Positions 33,775 to 44,641 of a stretch of DNA of 64,000 nt are shown piece by piece. Both the position numbers and the translations under genes were made by a program. Within the stretch, counting starts at the first letter, position 1; each line of letters begins with the position of its first letter. Source of the stretch: Prochlorococcus sp. AG-409-P01 (GTDB lineage Bacteria > Cyanobacteriota > Cyanobacteriia > PCC-6307 > Cyanobiaceae); NCBI GenBank assembly GCA_003215335.1, contig QCKM01000001.1, positions 1-64,000 of the forward strand, in the 5' to 3' direction. The notes beneath the pieces were generated by a model. The model did not search any database. It was not told where the DNA came from and was given only the letters and a program-made list of their open reading frames with translations.

Positions 33775-34116
33775 TTAGCCACAAGCCCAAATGTTTTGCT
33801 CTTTTGTACATGGCAAGTCACTACTGCTTCCATCTGCCCAATAAATCCTAAGCCGATCATCTTTGGTGCCTATACGGAATGTGAGAGATTTTATTGGGCC
33901 GACAGGAGCTTTTTGGTCTTTTTTAGAGAGAGGTGTGACTTTTAATCCCATTCGATGTTCTAACTCTTTAAGGCGAGTTTCTAAAGTAGTGATTGCTTTG
34001 GCGTTCCTTGTTGGATTGATTGCTGAAGGTGGCTGAGATTTTTGACAGCCTCCCATCAAAGGAAGTAAGGCTCCAAGAGATAGAGCAAATAGTAAAGATG
34101 TCGAAGTCCTGGCCAT
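33775..34116 (-). CDS. Small lipoprotein-like protein
   Basis: 113 residues. A signal-peptide-like start ends in LMGGCQ, an approximate lipobox, so the mature form may be lipid-anchored at Cys24. A short coiled coil (TTLETRLKELEHRMGLK) and a C-terminal beta-rich part with two cysteines follow. Function unknown. Confidence 0.6.
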   Translation of the reverse strand: MARTSTSLLFALSLGALLPLMGGCQKSQPPSAINPTRNAKAITTLETRLKELEHRMGLKVTPLSKKDQKAPVGPIKSLTFRIGTKDDRLRIYWADGSSSDLPCTKEQNIWACG

Positions 34117-34346
34117 TTAGCAAGGAATCCCTTTGTTAACTTGGATGGTGTTACTCGGAGAGTAACAGTCTTTTGTGCTAGAGGAAGTCTAAATCTTTGT
34201 AGGGTGATGAGTTGCTCTGATTGCTAAAGCTTTTGGTCTCTAATGAAAAGGCTATTAAAGTTTTTGGTAGCTAGTTGACCTGGCAGAGAATTGGCAGCAA
34301 TCTTTCTTGCAAAGATTAGTTTCTCTCTAAGAAGAAATCATTTTTC

Positions 34347-35435
34347 ATGGGTAGTTGTTTCGGGGAGCTGTTTCGAATAAGCACTTTCGGTGAGTCCCAC
34401 GGAGGCGCAGTTGGGGTCATTGTGGAAGGATGTCCTCCAAAACTTGAGTTGGACTTAGGGAAAATTCAAGTCGAGTTGGATCGACGTAAACCAGGTCAAA
34501 GCAAAATTACTACTCCGCGCAAAGAACCAGATCAGTTGGAAATTCTTAGTGGGCTTCTAGGTAATAAAACTCTTGGGACACCTATAGCAATGATGGTCCG
34601 TAATAAAGACCAGCGCCCTCAAGACTACAAGGATATGCAGGTCGCTTTTAGGCCTTCTCATGCTGATGCAACGTATCAGGCGAAATATGGTATTCAAGCT
34701 TCGAGTGGAGGTGGTAGGGCTTCTGCAAGAGAGACTATTGGCAGAGTTGCAGGAGGTGCGATTGCTAAGCAATTATTGGCTAAGACTACTAATACTGAGG
34801 TATTGGCATGGGTAAAGCGAATTCAGAATATAGAAGCAGAGATTGACTCCAACTTGGTCACATTAGAGGAGATAGAGGCCAGTATCGTTCGATGCCCTTG
34901 CCCTGCCAAAGCAAAGATGATGGTGGACCATATAGAAGCTATTAGTCGAGAAGGAGATTCATGCGGTGGTGTTATCGAGTGTGTTGTTCGCAATGCCCCT
35001 GTTGGACTTGGCATGCCTGTGTTTGACAAGCTTGAGGCTGATCTGGCTAAAGCGCTTATGTCACTCCCAGCAACGAAAGGGTTCGAAGTTGGTTCGGGTT
35101 TCGGGGGGACTTTTCTTAGAGGAAGCGAGCATAATGATCCTTTTTTGCCTAGTAAGGACAAGCAAATAAAAACAGCAACGAATAATTCAGGTGGTATTCA
35201 AGGGGGCATTAGTAATGGTGAACCTATTATTCTTAGAGTTGCTTTTAAGCCGACTGCGACTATTCGGAAGGAGCAGCAAACGGTTGATGCTGACGGTAAC
35301 GCGACAATTTTGAATGCGAAGGGTAGACATGACCCGTGTGTGCTTCCAAGAGCAGTGCCAATGGTCGAAGCAATGGTGGCAATAGTACTTGCAGATCATT
35401 TGTTGAGACAGCAAGGTCAGTGCACTCTTTTGTAA
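34347..35435 (+). CDS. aroC: Chorismate synthase
   Basis: Makes chorismate from EPSP, the last shikimate step, using reduced FMN. 362 residues. Family motifs: [17 protein letters not shown] near the start, [17 protein letters not shown] and the C-terminal [18 protein letters not shown]. Complete; starts at ATG. Confidence 0.95.
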   Translation: MGSCFGELFRISTFGESHGGAVGVIVEGCPPKLELDLGKIQVELDRRKPGQSKITTPRKEPDQLEILSGLLGNKTLGTPIAMMVRNKDQRPQDYKDMQVAFRPSHADATYQAKYGIQASSGGGRASARETIGRVAGGAIAKQLLAKTTNTEVLAWVKRIQNIEAEIDSNLVTLEEIEASIVRCPCPAKAKMMVDHIEAISREGDSCGGVIECVVRNAPVGLGMPVFDKLEADLAKALMSLPATKGFEVGSGFGGTFLRGSEHNDPFLPSKDKQIKTATNNSGGIQGGISNGEPIILRVAFKPTATIRKEQQTVDADGNATILNAKGRHDPCVLPRAVPMVEAMVAIVLADHLLRQQGQCTLL

Positions 35436-35613
35436 GGACGCCCAATATCAGTTAGGACTTCTCTTAGTAAATGTCTACCGTCGGATGTTTATTAGTAGTA
35501 GTTGAATTAGATGTTTCTGGAAGTAGTTGTCAAATGGGTCAAGAAATTATTCTCTTGTGAACAGGTATAGAAATAATGAGCTTTTGGTTTCACAGGGCCA
35601 ATTAAACCGAATC

Positions 35614-37461
35614 TTAGACATATTCGGCAACTTTCACATCACGACGAATTAAGAGTTCTTCTAAGTCTTCTGCATCAACTGTTTCCTGGTCTACTAGCAT
35701 TTCGGCTAACTCGTCTAGAACTGAGCGATTATCTACAAGGATCTTGGTGGCACGTTTATATGCTACGTCAACTAAATCTGAGACTTCGGCATCGATGGTT
35801 GCTGCAGTGTCTTCAGAGAAGTCTCGCTCAGAGGCTATATCTCGACCTAGGAACATTCCACCTTGGGACCGGCCTAAAGCAACAGGCCCGAGCTTGTCGC
35901 TCATCCCAAAGCGAGTAACCATTTGACGTGCTACTTGGGCAACTTGCTTTAAATCGTTTGAGGCGCCAGTAGTTACTTCGTCTTCTCCATAAACGATTTC
36001 TTCTGCAACCCGACCACCTAGAGCTACTGCCATTTGATTTTGTAAATATGCTCTTGAGTACAAGCCTGACTCCATGCGCTCTTCACTAGGTGTGAAAAAA
36101 GTCAGTCCGCCCGCTTGCCCACGTGGAATGATGGATATTTTTTGTACTGGGTCATAGTCAGGCATCAAGGCTCCAACCAAGGCATGGCCAGACTCGTGAT
36201 AAGCGACTAGACGCTTTCTTTTTTCGCTCATTACACGATCTTTTTTTTCTGGTCCAGCCATCACTCGTTCAATAGCATCGCTGACTTCGTCATTGCTTAC
36301 TTCACTTAACTCTCTTCTGGCGGCGAGGATTGCAGATTCATTTAGTAGGTTTGCTAGATCTGCACCAGTAAAGCCAGGGGTGCGCCTTGCAACCTTGTCG
36401 AGGTCAACATCTTTTGAGAGTGTTTTGTCACGCGCATGGACTTTGAGTATTTGTAGACGCCCTGCGTAATCAGGCCTATCCACGACTACTTGCCTGTCAA
36501 ATCGCCCAGGTCTTAGTAGCGCAGCATCTAGTACATCGGGCCGATTGGTTGCAGCAACAATAATTATTCCTGTGTTTCCTTCAAAACCATCCATCTCTGT
36601 TAGGAGTTGATTCAGGGTTTGTTCTCTTTCATCGTTGCCACCGCCTAACCCAGCTCCACGTTGCCTGCCAACGGCATCAATTTCATCAATGAAAACTATG
36701 CAAGGGGCATTCTTTTTGGCTTGTTCAAAAAGGTCTCGAACACGACTTGCCCCAACCCCAACAAACATTTCTACAAATTCAGAGCCCGAAATTGAGAAAA
36801 ATGGTACATCTGCTTCTCCCGCAACTGCTTTAGCGAGAAGGGTTTTTCCTGTTCCAGGAGGTCCGACTAATAAAACTCCTTTTGGGATAGTTGCTCCAAC
36901 CGCTGTAAAACGATCTGGATTTTTTAAAAAGTCGACAACTTCAGTGAGCTCTAGTTTGGCCCCTTCAATTCCAGCAACATCTCCAAAAGTGACTTGAGTC
37001 GATGGCTCCATCTGTAATCGAGCTTTGCTCTTTCCAAAATTCATTGCAGGGTTTCCACCACCTCCACTTTGTGCGCGTCGAAAAAGAAAGAACAGACCTC
37101 CAAGCAGAAGAACAGGAAATATGAGGCTGCCTGCTGCTTGTTGCCATGGACTGGGTTGACTGGTTGGTTGAACTGCAATATCGACGTTGTGTTCTGTTAA
37201 CAGGCTTAATAGATCTGAATCCGGCGCGAGGTTGACTTGTGCGCGACCGCCATCATTCTCAACTACCTGAGCAGTGCCCCTGTCAGGTGATAGGACCACT
37301 CGACTGACTTGGTTTTCTTGTATGGCCTCAATGAAATCGCTATATCTGAGTGTTCGGGCAACATTTGTAGAGCCAGATTTATCAAAGAAAGTTGTCCCGA
37401 CAATGATTATGACGCCCACTAGGAGCACATATAGTCCAACGTTTCTCAAGCGCTTGTTCAA
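35614..37461 (-). CDS. ftsH: FtsH membrane AAA+ protease
   Basis: 615 residues. Two membrane helices (about 8-26 and 112-127) flank a lumenal/periplasmic domain; the AAA+ domain has [20 protein letters not shown] near 201 and [12 protein letters not shown]; the zinc protease site is [11 protein letters not shown] near 420. Cyanobacterial FtsH complexes remove damaged D1 from photosystem II. Several ftsH copies normally exist; which one this is cannot be told here. Confidence 0.94.
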   Translation of the reverse strand: MNKRLRNVGLYVLLVGVIIIVGTTFFDKSGSTNVARTLRYSDFIEAIQENQVSRVVLSPDRGTAQVVENDGGRAQVNLAPDSDLLSLLTEHNVDIAVQPTSQPSPWQQAAGSLIFPVLLLGGLFFLFRRAQSGGGGNPAMNFGKSKARLQMEPSTQVTFGDVAGIEGAKLELTEVVDFLKNPDRFTAVGATIPKGVLLVGPPGTGKTLLAKAVAGEADVPFFSISGSEFVEMFVGVGASRVRDLFEQAKKNAPCIVFIDEIDAVGRQRGAGLGGGNDEREQTLNQLLTEMDGFEGNTGIIIVAATNRPDVLDAALLRPGRFDRQVVVDRPDYAGRLQILKVHARDKTLSKDVDLDKVARRTPGFTGADLANLLNESAILAARRELSEVSNDEVSDAIERVMAGPEKKDRVMSEKRKRLVAYHESGHALVGALMPDYDPVQKISIIPRGQAGGLTFFTPSEERMESGLYSRAYLQNQMAVALGGRVAEEIVYGEDEVTTGASNDLKQVAQVARQMVTRFGMSDKLGPVALGRSQGGMFLGRDIASERDFSEDTAATIDAEVSDLVDVAYKRATKILVDNRSVLDELAEMLVDQETVDAEDLEELLIRRDVKVAEYV

Positions 37462-37507
37462 GGTTCTCGTGCCTCTGATGAAGGAATGTTAATAGGCCTA
37501 CGGGGAG

Positions 37508-38680
37508 TTATGCGTTTCTAAGCACTTTGACGACGCTTTGAAAAGCAAACCATTCTGGTATTTCTTCTCCACTGCGGAGCATTTTTCGGAATTGAGTTCC
37601 ACTGAGTTTTTTGACATGCAGTCCCCTCGCCTCTGCATGCTCGGCCGTTACGTAGCCCTCTTCTTGGGTGTAAACAAGATTGAGAGAGGGAACTGTTTCC
37701 ATGGCGAGTTCAGGAGCACATTGACGTGCGAAATTCTGTGCATCATATGGACCGTAAAAATCATCGCCGCTCAGGCTGGACTTGCACCCGGCCATATCGC
37801 GCCCGATTATGAAGTGGGTGCATCCATAGTTCCTGCGGATAATCATGTGCTGTAGGGCTTCTCGGGGGCCAGCCATGTGCATGGCATATGGGAGGTATGC
37901 CCAACGAATACTTTTGTTGTTTACCTCAGCAGCTAAGCGCTCGTATGTTTGAAAACGGACTTCTCCAGGTATGTCGTCTTGTTGCGTAGGGCCGCAGGTT
38001 GGATGAACCAGTACAACTGCATTCTTACTTACGTTGCTTGCATGAAGAGCACGGGTGAAAAGTTCATAATGTGCTCTGTGAATAGGATTCCTGCATTGAA
38101 ATGCAACTACGTCTTCTCCTGAAGGAAGTTTTGATCTGACTTCATATGGGGTTTCGCAGGGGAAAACTCTTTTTGGAAGAGCAAGGCCCTTCAGACTCCC
38201 TCCTAAATAGAAGCGTTTACGTTCAGTGGCGATCATTCTTACGGCAGGGTGCTCAAGAGAAGTTGTCCCATAGCAACCTTTGGCTTCTAAAACCTTGTCT
38301 GGCTCCCATTTGTCTTCTATTTGGAAAACTGCAAGCTTCTGTTCTTGGTATGTCAGGAGTACTCGATCACCGATTGAAAGATCTTCACGCTCTGTATCTA
38401 ATACCAGTGGTAGGCCAAATAAATATCCTGAGGTTGTCCGATGATCGCTTACTACAGCATTGTAATCAGCCTGATTCATAAATCCCCGCTCAGGAGAGAA
38501 CCCACCATTAATGAGCAACTCCACATCGCATGCATTGCGGTCTGAGCACTCCATAGTTTTAGTAGCACTTGCCTCGACTGCCTCTTGATCAGACTTGGGT
38601 GTCATTAGATCAACAAGCTTGCCTCCATAAGGCGCTATTACTCCAGAAGGATTGTTTGACAGAGGTTGGCTGGCGACCAT
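37508..38680 (-). CDS. sat: Sulphate adenylyltransferase (ATP sulphurylase)
   Basis: Activates sulphate to APS for assimilation. 390 residues; the active-site signature QCRNPIHRAHYELFTRAL includes the HxxH pair, and later IIGRDMAGCKSS is also typical. Lies downstream of psbO on the same strand but separated by a terminator. Confidence 0.94.
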   Translation of the reverse strand: MVASQPLSNNPSGVIAPYGGKLVDLMTPKSDQEAVEASATKTMECSDRNACDVELLINGGFSPERGFMNQADYNAVVSDHRTTSGYLFGLPLVLDTEREDLSIGDRVLLTYQEQKLAVFQIEDKWEPDKVLEAKGCYGTTSLEHPAVRMIATERKRFYLGGSLKGLALPKRVFPCETPYEVRSKLPSGEDVVAFQCRNPIHRAHYELFTRALHASNVSKNAVVLVHPTCGPTQQDDIPGEVRFQTYERLAAEVNNKSIRWAYLPYAMHMAGPREALQHMIIRRNYGCTHFIIGRDMAGCKSSLSGDDFYGPYDAQNFARQCAPELAMETVPSLNLVYTQEEGYVTAEHAEARGLHVKKLSGTQFRKMLRSGEEIPEWFAFQSVVKVLRNA

Positions 38681-38760
38681 TACAAGCCTATGAATGCCGA
38701 GAGATTCTCCCAGATGATGGTCTCCGATTTCTGAAGATTTTTGTTAAACCTTTAAATGAA

Positions 38761-38785
38761 AGAAGGGGCCTAATAGGCCCCTTCT
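38761..38785 (-). terminator. Terminator after psbO
   Basis: A perfect 10-bp stem AGAAGGGGCC/GGCCCCTTCT with a 5-base loop. On the minus strand it is followed by a T-rich stretch. It lies 56 bases past the psbO stop and ahead of the sat start, so psbO should be a one-gene transcript. Confidence 0.85.
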
Positions 38786-38840
38786 GAATTTGACGCTTCT
38801 TACGTCTATTTGAATAAAAGCAGAATCAGAAATTTTCTGT

Positions 38841-39647
38841 TCAGGCTTTACTTCCAGAGAACACTCCAGTGATCTTTAGATCTAGAGGGTCATGAGATCC
38901 CATGTCAGTGTCTGATGGCTGGAAAGCTGTGAAAGAACCTGAAAATTCATTTCCGTCAACACCGGTGACTGAAAGGGTCAGTTGACCTTTGCCTTCGATG
39001 TCTTGCTTGATGTTCTCTCTTGCTAGCTCTTCATCATCACCACCTAAGGCCACTAGTCCTTGGGCATAGTCAACGCCGGTATCCATTGCACGACTTTTTG
39101 GATCCAAAAAGTCACCTGTGCGATAGCTAGGGATACGAGTTTCGCCTTTGAATTCTGTGCCTACGGTTATTGAAGAACCGCCAGAACTAGCCACAAGATC
39201 TTTTGCTGAGAAGACAAAAGGAACTTCAAGGCCACCAGGAGCCATGACAGTGATTAGCTGGAAATCAATGCCATCTTTTTCAGTGAATGTCCCTGATCCA
39301 GAAACATCACCAGAAACTTGATCGATGGTTGTGTTTGAGTGAGGACTGATGATTTTTGCGGGAACGAAATCGGCTTTCTTACGCTTTGTTCCTTGAACTT
39401 TGACAAATACCTCTTGGGGATTCAGGCAGAGGTTTTTGAGAGTGTCTCCGCTATTAAGGCTTATGGATCCCGCGGATCCATCAGCAAGGGTAGGACAAAC
39501 ATTGGCTTGGCCGGTATTCACGACACCACCAAAAGTTGAATTTCCCCTTTCGTTTCCAAGCACGAACTCGGCGGAAACACTGCTCGGGGCAGCTGCAAAG
39601 GTGAGACAGAAAGCCAGCACCAAGGCCAGCAAAGGACGAAATGGCAT
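38841..39647 (-). CDS. psbO: Photosystem II manganese-stabilising protein
   Basis: Lumenal extrinsic subunit of the oxygen-evolving complex. 268 residues with a signal peptide (about 1-26, ending SVSA). The conserved disulphide cysteines are in ANVCPTL and LKNLCLNP; the family motif with GGSSITVGTEFKGETRIPSY is present. The segment between signal peptide and first Cys is shorter than usual and lacks the TYDDI-like start. Confidence 0.93.
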   Translation of the reverse strand: MPFRPLLALVLAFCLTFAAAPSSVSAEFVLGNERGNSTFGGVVNTGQANVCPTLADGSAGSISLNSGDTLKNLCLNPQEVFVKVQGTKRKKADFVPAKIISPHSNTTIDQVSGDVSGSGTFTEKDGIDFQLITVMAPGGLEVPFVFSAKDLVASSGGSSITVGTEFKGETRIPSYRTGDFLDPKSRAMDTGVDYAQGLVALGGDDEELARENIKQDIEGKGQLTLSVTGVDGNEFSGSFTAFQPSDTDMGSHDPLDLKITGVFSGSKA

Positions 39648-40065
39648 GGGAGGAAGCTGAAAGGCCAGATAACTGCGGTATTAACCGCCCAATGGGTCAA
39701 CTGGGATCTTACAAGGGGTAAATGGAAGTTAGGGCAAGCCTTTTGCACCTCTCAACAACCCGTCGCTTCCTGAGGGTCTATGAAAACTCTTTGCTGCTAA
39801 AAAGTTAATGTTTGCAGTGCTTCTAAGGGGAGACTTTCGCTAAAGAAATTCCTTTCAAAGTAGTGTTTTCACTGTTTAAAAAGGAGTTCTTGGAGGCAGA
39901 ATTTGAAATTCATTGATCGAAATCCTTAATAAACCGAATTTCGCTTGAACTTGCCTTATGACCCCGACAAGCCTTATTAGGACTTGAAAAGGAGGACTTG
40001 AACGAGTTTTTGAAGGCTTTTAGAAATTCCTTGAATCAATGTCATGCTTCAGACAGTTGAGCTCA
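39648..40065. other. Intergenic region between psbO and coaBC
   Basis: 418 bases with no supportable gene. The part next to 39647 should contain the psbO promoter, which I could not place with confidence. Confidence 0.4.
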
Positions 40066-41349
40066 TTATTTAGCTTTTTTTTTCGTTTGATCCTTAAGTA
40101 GCGCATCAAGTAATAGATGCGCTAACTCCAGCTTGGAAATCACGGGGTGAGAATAGACATTTCCTTCGCTTGTTAATAGCCATCCACCATTTGTATTTGC
40201 AACGAAGCCTTGGCCAGGACGATCAATAGGATTGGCAAATAAGAGATCACAGCCTTTTTGTATTCGCTTGGCCTCTCCAAGTTGTTTTATTTGGGAGTCG
40301 CTGCCAGTCAGGGCACTAAATCCGAGTAATGATTGGTCGTTAGGCTTGTTTGCAACTAGCTCTGCTAGTAAATCTGGCACTTCTTCTAATTGTTCCCCAA
40401 GCAATTTGATTAATTTTTCTTTTGGATGCTTCTGAAATTCATTTGTTTTTTGGCAGCGTAAATCACCAACAGCTGATGCCATGGCAATAGCACTTGCTGT
40501 TGGTTGTAATGCCGCTAAGACCATTTGCATTTCTTCAGCAGTCTTTACGGGATGTGTCCTAAGTCCTTCCAGTAAAGCTTCGGGAATTTGAAGTGGACCA
40601 TGAATCAGATCAACTTGAGCACCCCTAAAGCGGGCCGCTTGAGCAAGGAGAACTCCCATCCTCCCGCTACTTTGATTTGTGATGACCCTTGCTAAATCAA
40701 TTGATTCTTGTGTCGGGCCAGCGGTTGCCAAAAGATTGATTCCAGCCCAATCTCGTTTGAGGTTGCCCATTTCATCAGCTTGCAAAAGGGCACTCCTCGC
40801 TGCCAGGACTAGCAATTCGGGGTTTGCCATGCGTCCTTCCCCAACGCGATCACAAGCCAATAAGCCTTCTTCTGGACTTAGACATAAAACTCTTGGATCG
40901 GCTTGCAGAAGCTGCCAGTTGCGAGTCACAGCAGGACTTGACCACATTCCAGTATTCATTGCTGCTGCTGCTATGACTGGCTTTTCGCAGGCCAGCAAGG
41001 TGCTTGCAAGCAGTCCCTCTCCAAGTCCTTGGGTCCATCTAGAGAGTGTGGTTGCACTTAAAGGAGCAACTATTACCAACTCAGCCCATTCGGCTAGAGA
41101 GATATGCAATGGACGAGGTTCATTTGAATCCCATTGGTCATCATCTTGGTAACAACGATTTCTGCTAAGAGTGGCCAGCGATACAGGACTTACAAGACGA
41201 GATGCACTTGGAGTGACAATGCAACGTACCTCTGCTCCAGCTTTTATTAGGTTGCTAACAAGTAGAGGAGTCTTTACTGCAGCTATGCTTCCACTTGCTG
41301 CTACAAGTAAGCGGCGGTCTTTAAGTGGCAGGTTTGCCTCAGTCTTCAT
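40066..41349 (-). CDS. coaBC: Bifunctional phosphopantothenoylcysteine decarboxylase/synthase
   Basis: Two steps of coenzyme A synthesis in one protein of 427 residues. The N-terminal flavoprotein (CoaC) shows LLVAASGSIAAVKTPLL and AAAMNTGMW; the C-terminal CoaB domain starts near 209 with LLATAGPTQESIDLARVI then TNQSSGRMG. Start overlaps the end of the DUF2555 gene by 11 bases. Confidence 0.93.
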   Translation of the reverse strand: MKTEANLPLKDRRLLVAASGSIAAVKTPLLVSNLIKAGAEVRCIVTPSASRLVSPVSLATLSRNRCYQDDDQWDSNEPRPLHISLAEWAELVIVAPLSATTLSRWTQGLGEGLLASTLLACEKPVIAAAAMNTGMWSSPAVTRNWQLLQADPRVLCLSPEEGLLACDRVGEGRMANPELLVLAARSALLQADEMGNLKRDWAGINLLATAGPTQESIDLARVITNQSSGRMGVLLAQAARFRGAQVDLIHGPLQIPEALLEGLRTHPVKTAEEMQMVLAALQPTASAIAMASAVGDLRCQKTNEFQKHPKEKLIKLLGEQLEEVPDLLAELVANKPNDQSLLGFSALTGSDSQIKQLGEAKRIQKGCDLLFANPIDRPGQGFVANTNGGWLLTSEGNVYSHPVISKLELAHLLLDALLKDQTKKKAK

Positions 41350-41578
41350 CGAAGGGTTCCTGGTCCACTAGGTGAAGATACGGTTGAGTGAGTTCAGGTC
41401 TGTGGATAGCTAAGGCTCTTAACAAGTGCCAATCATTTAGGCCTGCAAATGGGGTGGGGTAATCATCTTCTTCTAGACGATTAGCTAGGACCTTTATAGA
41501 AGCCTCGTCAAAAGCTGCTAATCCTGCAGGTGTTATGCCATTGATAGCTTCCAATTCGTCATTATTAGATTTCGACAT
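41339..41578 (-). CDS. DUF2555 small protein
   Basis: 79 residues, acidic, ending RPELTQPYLHLVDQEPFDED, which matches the cyanobacterial DUF2555 family of unknown function. Overlaps coaBC and is transcribed with it. Confidence 0.7.
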   Translation of the reverse strand: MSKSNNDELEAINGITPAGLAAFDEASIKVLANRLEEDDYPTPFAGLNDWHLLRALAIHRPELTQPYLHLVDQEPFDED

Positions 41579-41636
41579 TGTTAGCGCTTAAATCTCCCTA
41601 TGCATCATTCTGCCTGCCAACCTATGTTTTTTGCCT

Positions 41637-41709
41637 GGGGAATTAGCTCAGTTGGTAGAGCGCTGTGATCGCACCGCAGAGGTCAGGGGTTCGAATCCCC
41701 TATTCTCCA
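41637..41709 (+). tRNA. tRNA-Ala(CGC)
   Basis: 73-base cloverleaf. Acceptor GGGGAAT pairs with ATTCTCC including the G3:U70 wobble that marks alanine tRNAs. D arm GCTC/GAGC; anticodon stem CTGTG/CGCAG with loop ATCGCAC, giving anticodon CGC (reads GCG); T arm AGGGG/CCCCT with loop TTCGAAT. CCA is not encoded. Confidence 0.95.
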
Positions 41710-41820
41710 TTTGGTTTTAGAAAAGTTGTTTTGGGCTTTTACTTGAATCGAAAACAAGCAAATTTGATAAGTGCTTAATCAATCATCGCTGGCTTTGATC
41801 TGACTGGTGGACTTTACATA

Positions 41821-42057
41821 TTGTTTTCGACAAGATGCAATGACGAAATCTCTCTAGAATTTGAGTGGAAACCAATAAAGAGGCCTCTTTTGCATAACAA
41901 CAATGCTGCAAGGAAATCTCTGCTTATTGGTCTTGGTGGGCTAGTAGCCATGACGGTTTTGGTGCGCCCTGCCTCTCTCTTGACATTTGGTTGTATCGCC
42001 TTGGCTGGAACATTTGTGAGTCGGAGAATTCCTACCAATAGACTGGTAATAAGGTAA
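41821..42057 (+). CDS. Small membrane protein
   Basis: Open from a TTG at 41821; 78 residues with one or two hydrophobic helices (SLLIGLGGLVAMTVLV and ASLLTFGCIALAGTFV) and a basic end. A TTG at 41890 (reading MHNNNAARKSLLIG) is an alternative start. Coding on the opposite strand is less likely. Not recognised. Confidence 0.45.
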   Translation: MFSTRCNDEISLEFEWKPIKRPLLHNNNAARKSLLIGLGGLVAMTVLVRPASLLTFGCIALAGTFVSRRIPTNRLVIR

Positions 42058-42085
42058 AAGTGTATGGATAAGGAAAAAATCCTCG

Positions 42086-42286
42086 ATGTCCCAATCGAAA
42101 CGTGAGCAGGTGATCAGTCACCTTAGATACATTCGTCAGGAATTAAGAGAGATGCATCAAGGTGTAAGACAAGATGGCTTGCTTCCAGAAGCAGGAGAGA
42201 TTCGTGGGGTCATGGCTCAAATGGAAGCCCTGCTTGAACTTTTAGAAGGCAAGACATCCAAAAAAGCTAAGGCAGAAGCAGGCTGA
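42086..42286 (+). CDS. Small conserved hypothetical protein
   Basis: 66 residues, one long amphipathic helical protein (SHLRYIRQELREMHQGVRQD) with a Lys/Ala-rich end. No domain known; 28 bases after the previous gene, so possibly co-transcribed. Confidence 0.6.
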   Translation: MSQSKREQVISHLRYIRQELREMHQGVRQDGLLPEAGEIRGVMAQMEALLELLEGKTSKKAKAEAG

Positions 42287-42500
42287 CCTGATTTGTTGTG
42301 GCTCATAGTCAAATTCTTTAGAATTCTTCAAAGCCAAAGTTTTGTCTGCTTCAAATAATTTCAACAAATTGATATTACTTCTCTTTTATAGAACATTTTT
42401 TTGAGGGTAAGCTTTTTAGCCAAATTGCTCTATTTAAATCCATTACGGCATTTCGATTCTTTAATACTAAGAACGAAGATTCCATCACATTCACTCTTTA

Positions 42501-42845
42501 ATGATGCCTAAGAAAATTCAGTCAACTCGTCTACATCAAAGTATAGGAAAAGCAATGGAAAGACTTGAGTTATGGGCTTCTAATCCTTGGAGGAGGTATT
42601 CATTATTTTTAATCGTAATATTGTCTGCTTTTATGATTGGAAGTTCTATAGGTGCTATTAATGGTGTGCTGGCACTGATGGATCCCATAGGGGCACTTTT
42701 AGTAGTCCTTGTTTTAGAGTTAATGGTGCGATTACGTAGGCGATGGCCTAGTTCTAGGCGCTCTGAGCTGTCTTGCCAGCTTCTAGATAGTGCACGGATA
42801 GGTTTGCTTTATGGCCTCTTACTTGAAGGGTTCAAACTTCTTTAG
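42501..42845 (+). CDS. ycf20: Ycf20/DUF565 membrane protein
   Basis: 114 residues with three hydrophobic stretches. The segment ASNPWRRYSLFLIVILSAFM then GSSIGAINGVLALMDPIGAL fits the Ycf20 (DUF565) family of cyanobacteria and plastids; algal and plant homologues affect non-photochemical quenching. Role in cyanobacteria is not settled. Confidence 0.78.
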   Translation: MMPKKIQSTRLHQSIGKAMERLELWASNPWRRYSLFLIVILSAFMIGSSIGAINGVLALMDPIGALLVVLVLELMVRLRRRWPSSRRSELSCQLLDSARIGLLYGLLLEGFKLL

Positions 42846-42998
42846 CTTAATATTTAAATGTTTGTATTTGGAAAGGAGTGCCAAGTATTTAAGATCTTTA
42901 CTTTGTCTAATCCTTGATTGACCTGTCACTATTAGTGTTGAATATTTGGATTTAATTTGATTGGAACTTTACGTGACTATTTGAATTGTCTGGAATCT

Positions 42999-44021
42999 TT
43001 ATGTGGCCGACTCTGATGCTGCCATTAAATAGAGAAGTGCCATCCTTGTAGGAATACCATTGCGGACTTGTTCCTCCACTAGGCAAATAGATCTGTCTTC
43101 AAGTAATGAGCTACTGATTTCTATGCCTCTGTTTACAGGCCCTGGATGAAGTACTGGTATTGGTTGTTTGCAGAGATTTAGTTTTTCGTGATTGAGGCCA
43201 TAGTCTCTTTGATAGCGATCTATATCCGAGAGAAGGTTCTCTCGCATTCTTTCTTGCTGCAATCTTAGAGCCATTACTGCATCTGCTTTGGGCAATGCTT
43301 TTTCTAGTTTGTGTTCGATTTCAATTTTTCCACGTTTTCTGATTGGGTCTGGTCCTAGCCCTGGTGGGGGTGCTTCTACAAACGCTTGGAAGTCTTTTGG
43401 GACCAGACTTGGCGGGCCACACAAAATCACATCTGCACCACAAGCAGTTATTGCCCAGAGATTTGACCGTGCAACTCTTGAATGAAGTATGTCTCCAACT
43501 ATCAAGATTTTTTTGTTTTGCAAGCAAATTGGTGATGGGTTCAGTGGATCAAAGTGATGTGCAAGGGTATATAAATCAAGGAGCCCTTGACTGGGATGGC
43601 TATGTAGTCCATCGCCTGCATTTAGAACAGTTGTACGTTTCCCAGCATCTTCTAAAGCTGCTGCTAATTGGGCAGGTACATTTGTGGAGCGATGGCGAAC
43701 AACGAGCACATCTGCCCCCATTGCTACATAGGTAAGAGCTGTATCTATCGTGGTTTCCCCTTTGTTTAAGGAGCTGCTGCTGGGATTGAATGTTTGAACA
43801 TCGGCTGAAAGCTTTCGAGCAGCAAGCTCAAAGCTGCTACGAGTTCTTGTGCTTGGTTCGAAAAATAATGTTGCAACTAGACGTCCTTGCAAAGCAGGTA
43901 ATTTGCGAGCACCTGACTGAGGCAATGATCTAAAGCGGTGAGTCAGCTCTAGTACTGAGGTGTAATCCCGCTGGGAAAAGTTTGCCAGGTCAATTATGTG
44001 CCGATGATTCCATTTATTCAT
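42999..44021 (-). CDS. pyrB: Aspartate carbamoyltransferase, catalytic chain
   Basis: First committed step of pyrimidine synthesis. 340 residues; carbamoyl-phosphate loop [19 protein letters not shown] near 53, [16 protein letters not shown], and [13 protein letters not shown]. Its start overlaps the end of mpg by 4 bases. Confidence 0.95.
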   Translation of the reverse strand: MNKWNHRHIIDLANFSQRDYTSVLELTHRFRSLPQSGARKLPALQGRLVATLFFEPSTRTRSSFELAARKLSADVQTFNPSSSSLNKGETTIDTALTYVAMGADVLVVRHRSTNVPAQLAAALEDAGKRTTVLNAGDGLHSHPSQGLLDLYTLAHHFDPLNPSPICLQNKKILIVGDILHSRVARSNLWAITACGADVILCGPPSLVPKDFQAFVEAPPPGLGPDPIRKRGKIEIEHKLEKALPKADAVMALRLQQERMRENLLSDIDRYQRDYGLNHEKLNLCKQPIPVLHPGPVNRGIEISSSLLEDRSICLVEEQVRNGIPTRMALLYLMAASESAT

Positions 44022-44641
44022 TGCCTATCTCTTTCTATGGGAAACCATGCTTTTGAAATGGGCGGGCATGCATCACCTTTACAACGCTTGCTGATACTTC
44101 TACTGGCTTGAAGATACCAACGCCATCGAAGATTCTTTGCTTGGGATATGCCGATTCGAGTACTCCTCACAATTTGGTTATCTTTAAATTCTGTAGGTTT
44201 AGAAGTTAACCATAAATTATTTGCTTCTTTAGCTTCAAGATTGTCGTAGGAGCGGTCTAATCCAAAACGTTTTGCTAGTAGGCCTGGACCAGAGGCAATT
44301 CTTTCTGATTCATTTGGCATAGCAAGTGAGCGCAGAAGGACTCCATTCGCCCAATCCTTTCGACCTGTCACAAGGTTCACGCAGTGGTATATGCCATATG
44401 TCAGATAAACATAAAACCGTCCTGGGCTACCAAAAAGAGTCTCATTGCTTTTTGAACGACGTCGATAACCGTGGCAGGCTTCTTCTATTTGAGAATAAGC
44501 TTCAGTCTCAACGATTACACCCCAAATCAGTTCTCCAGTGCTTTCACGTTTAACCAACCTGCACCCTATTAATTCAGGGGCTACAACTTCTGCAGGTCGT
44601 GAGAAGAATTCGATTGGAAGTTCAGAATTGTTTGTTGTGAT
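44018..44641 (-). CDS. mpg: 3-methyladenine DNA glycosylase (AAG type), start codon unusual
   Basis: Removes alkylated purines from DNA. Catalytic Glu lies in VIVETEAYS and the nucleotide-flipping Tyr region is [14 protein letters not shown]. The N-terminal family segment [19 protein letters not shown] is plainly encoded in frame upstream of the first available TTG (44557), back to about 44641. Between the in-frame stop at 44675-44677 and that TTG there is no ATG, GTG or TTG; the ATC at 44639-44641 would give the expected length. I set the start there as an inferred non-standard or mutated start. Confidence 0.8.
   Translation of the reverse strand: MTTNNSELPIEFFSRPAEVVAPELIGCRLVKRESTGELIWGVIVETEAYSQIEEACHGYRRRSKSNETLFGSPGRFYVYLTYGIYHCVNLVTGRKDWANGVLLRSLAMPNESERIASGPGLLAKRFGLDRSYDNLEAKEANNLWLTSKPTEFKDNQIVRSTRIGISQAKNLRWRWYLQASRSISKRCKGDACPPISKAWFPIERDRQ

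Noticed and set aside
44160-44180. Yfr1-like ACTCCTCAC motif
   Set aside because: It lies within mpg coding sequence and has no flanking hairpins.
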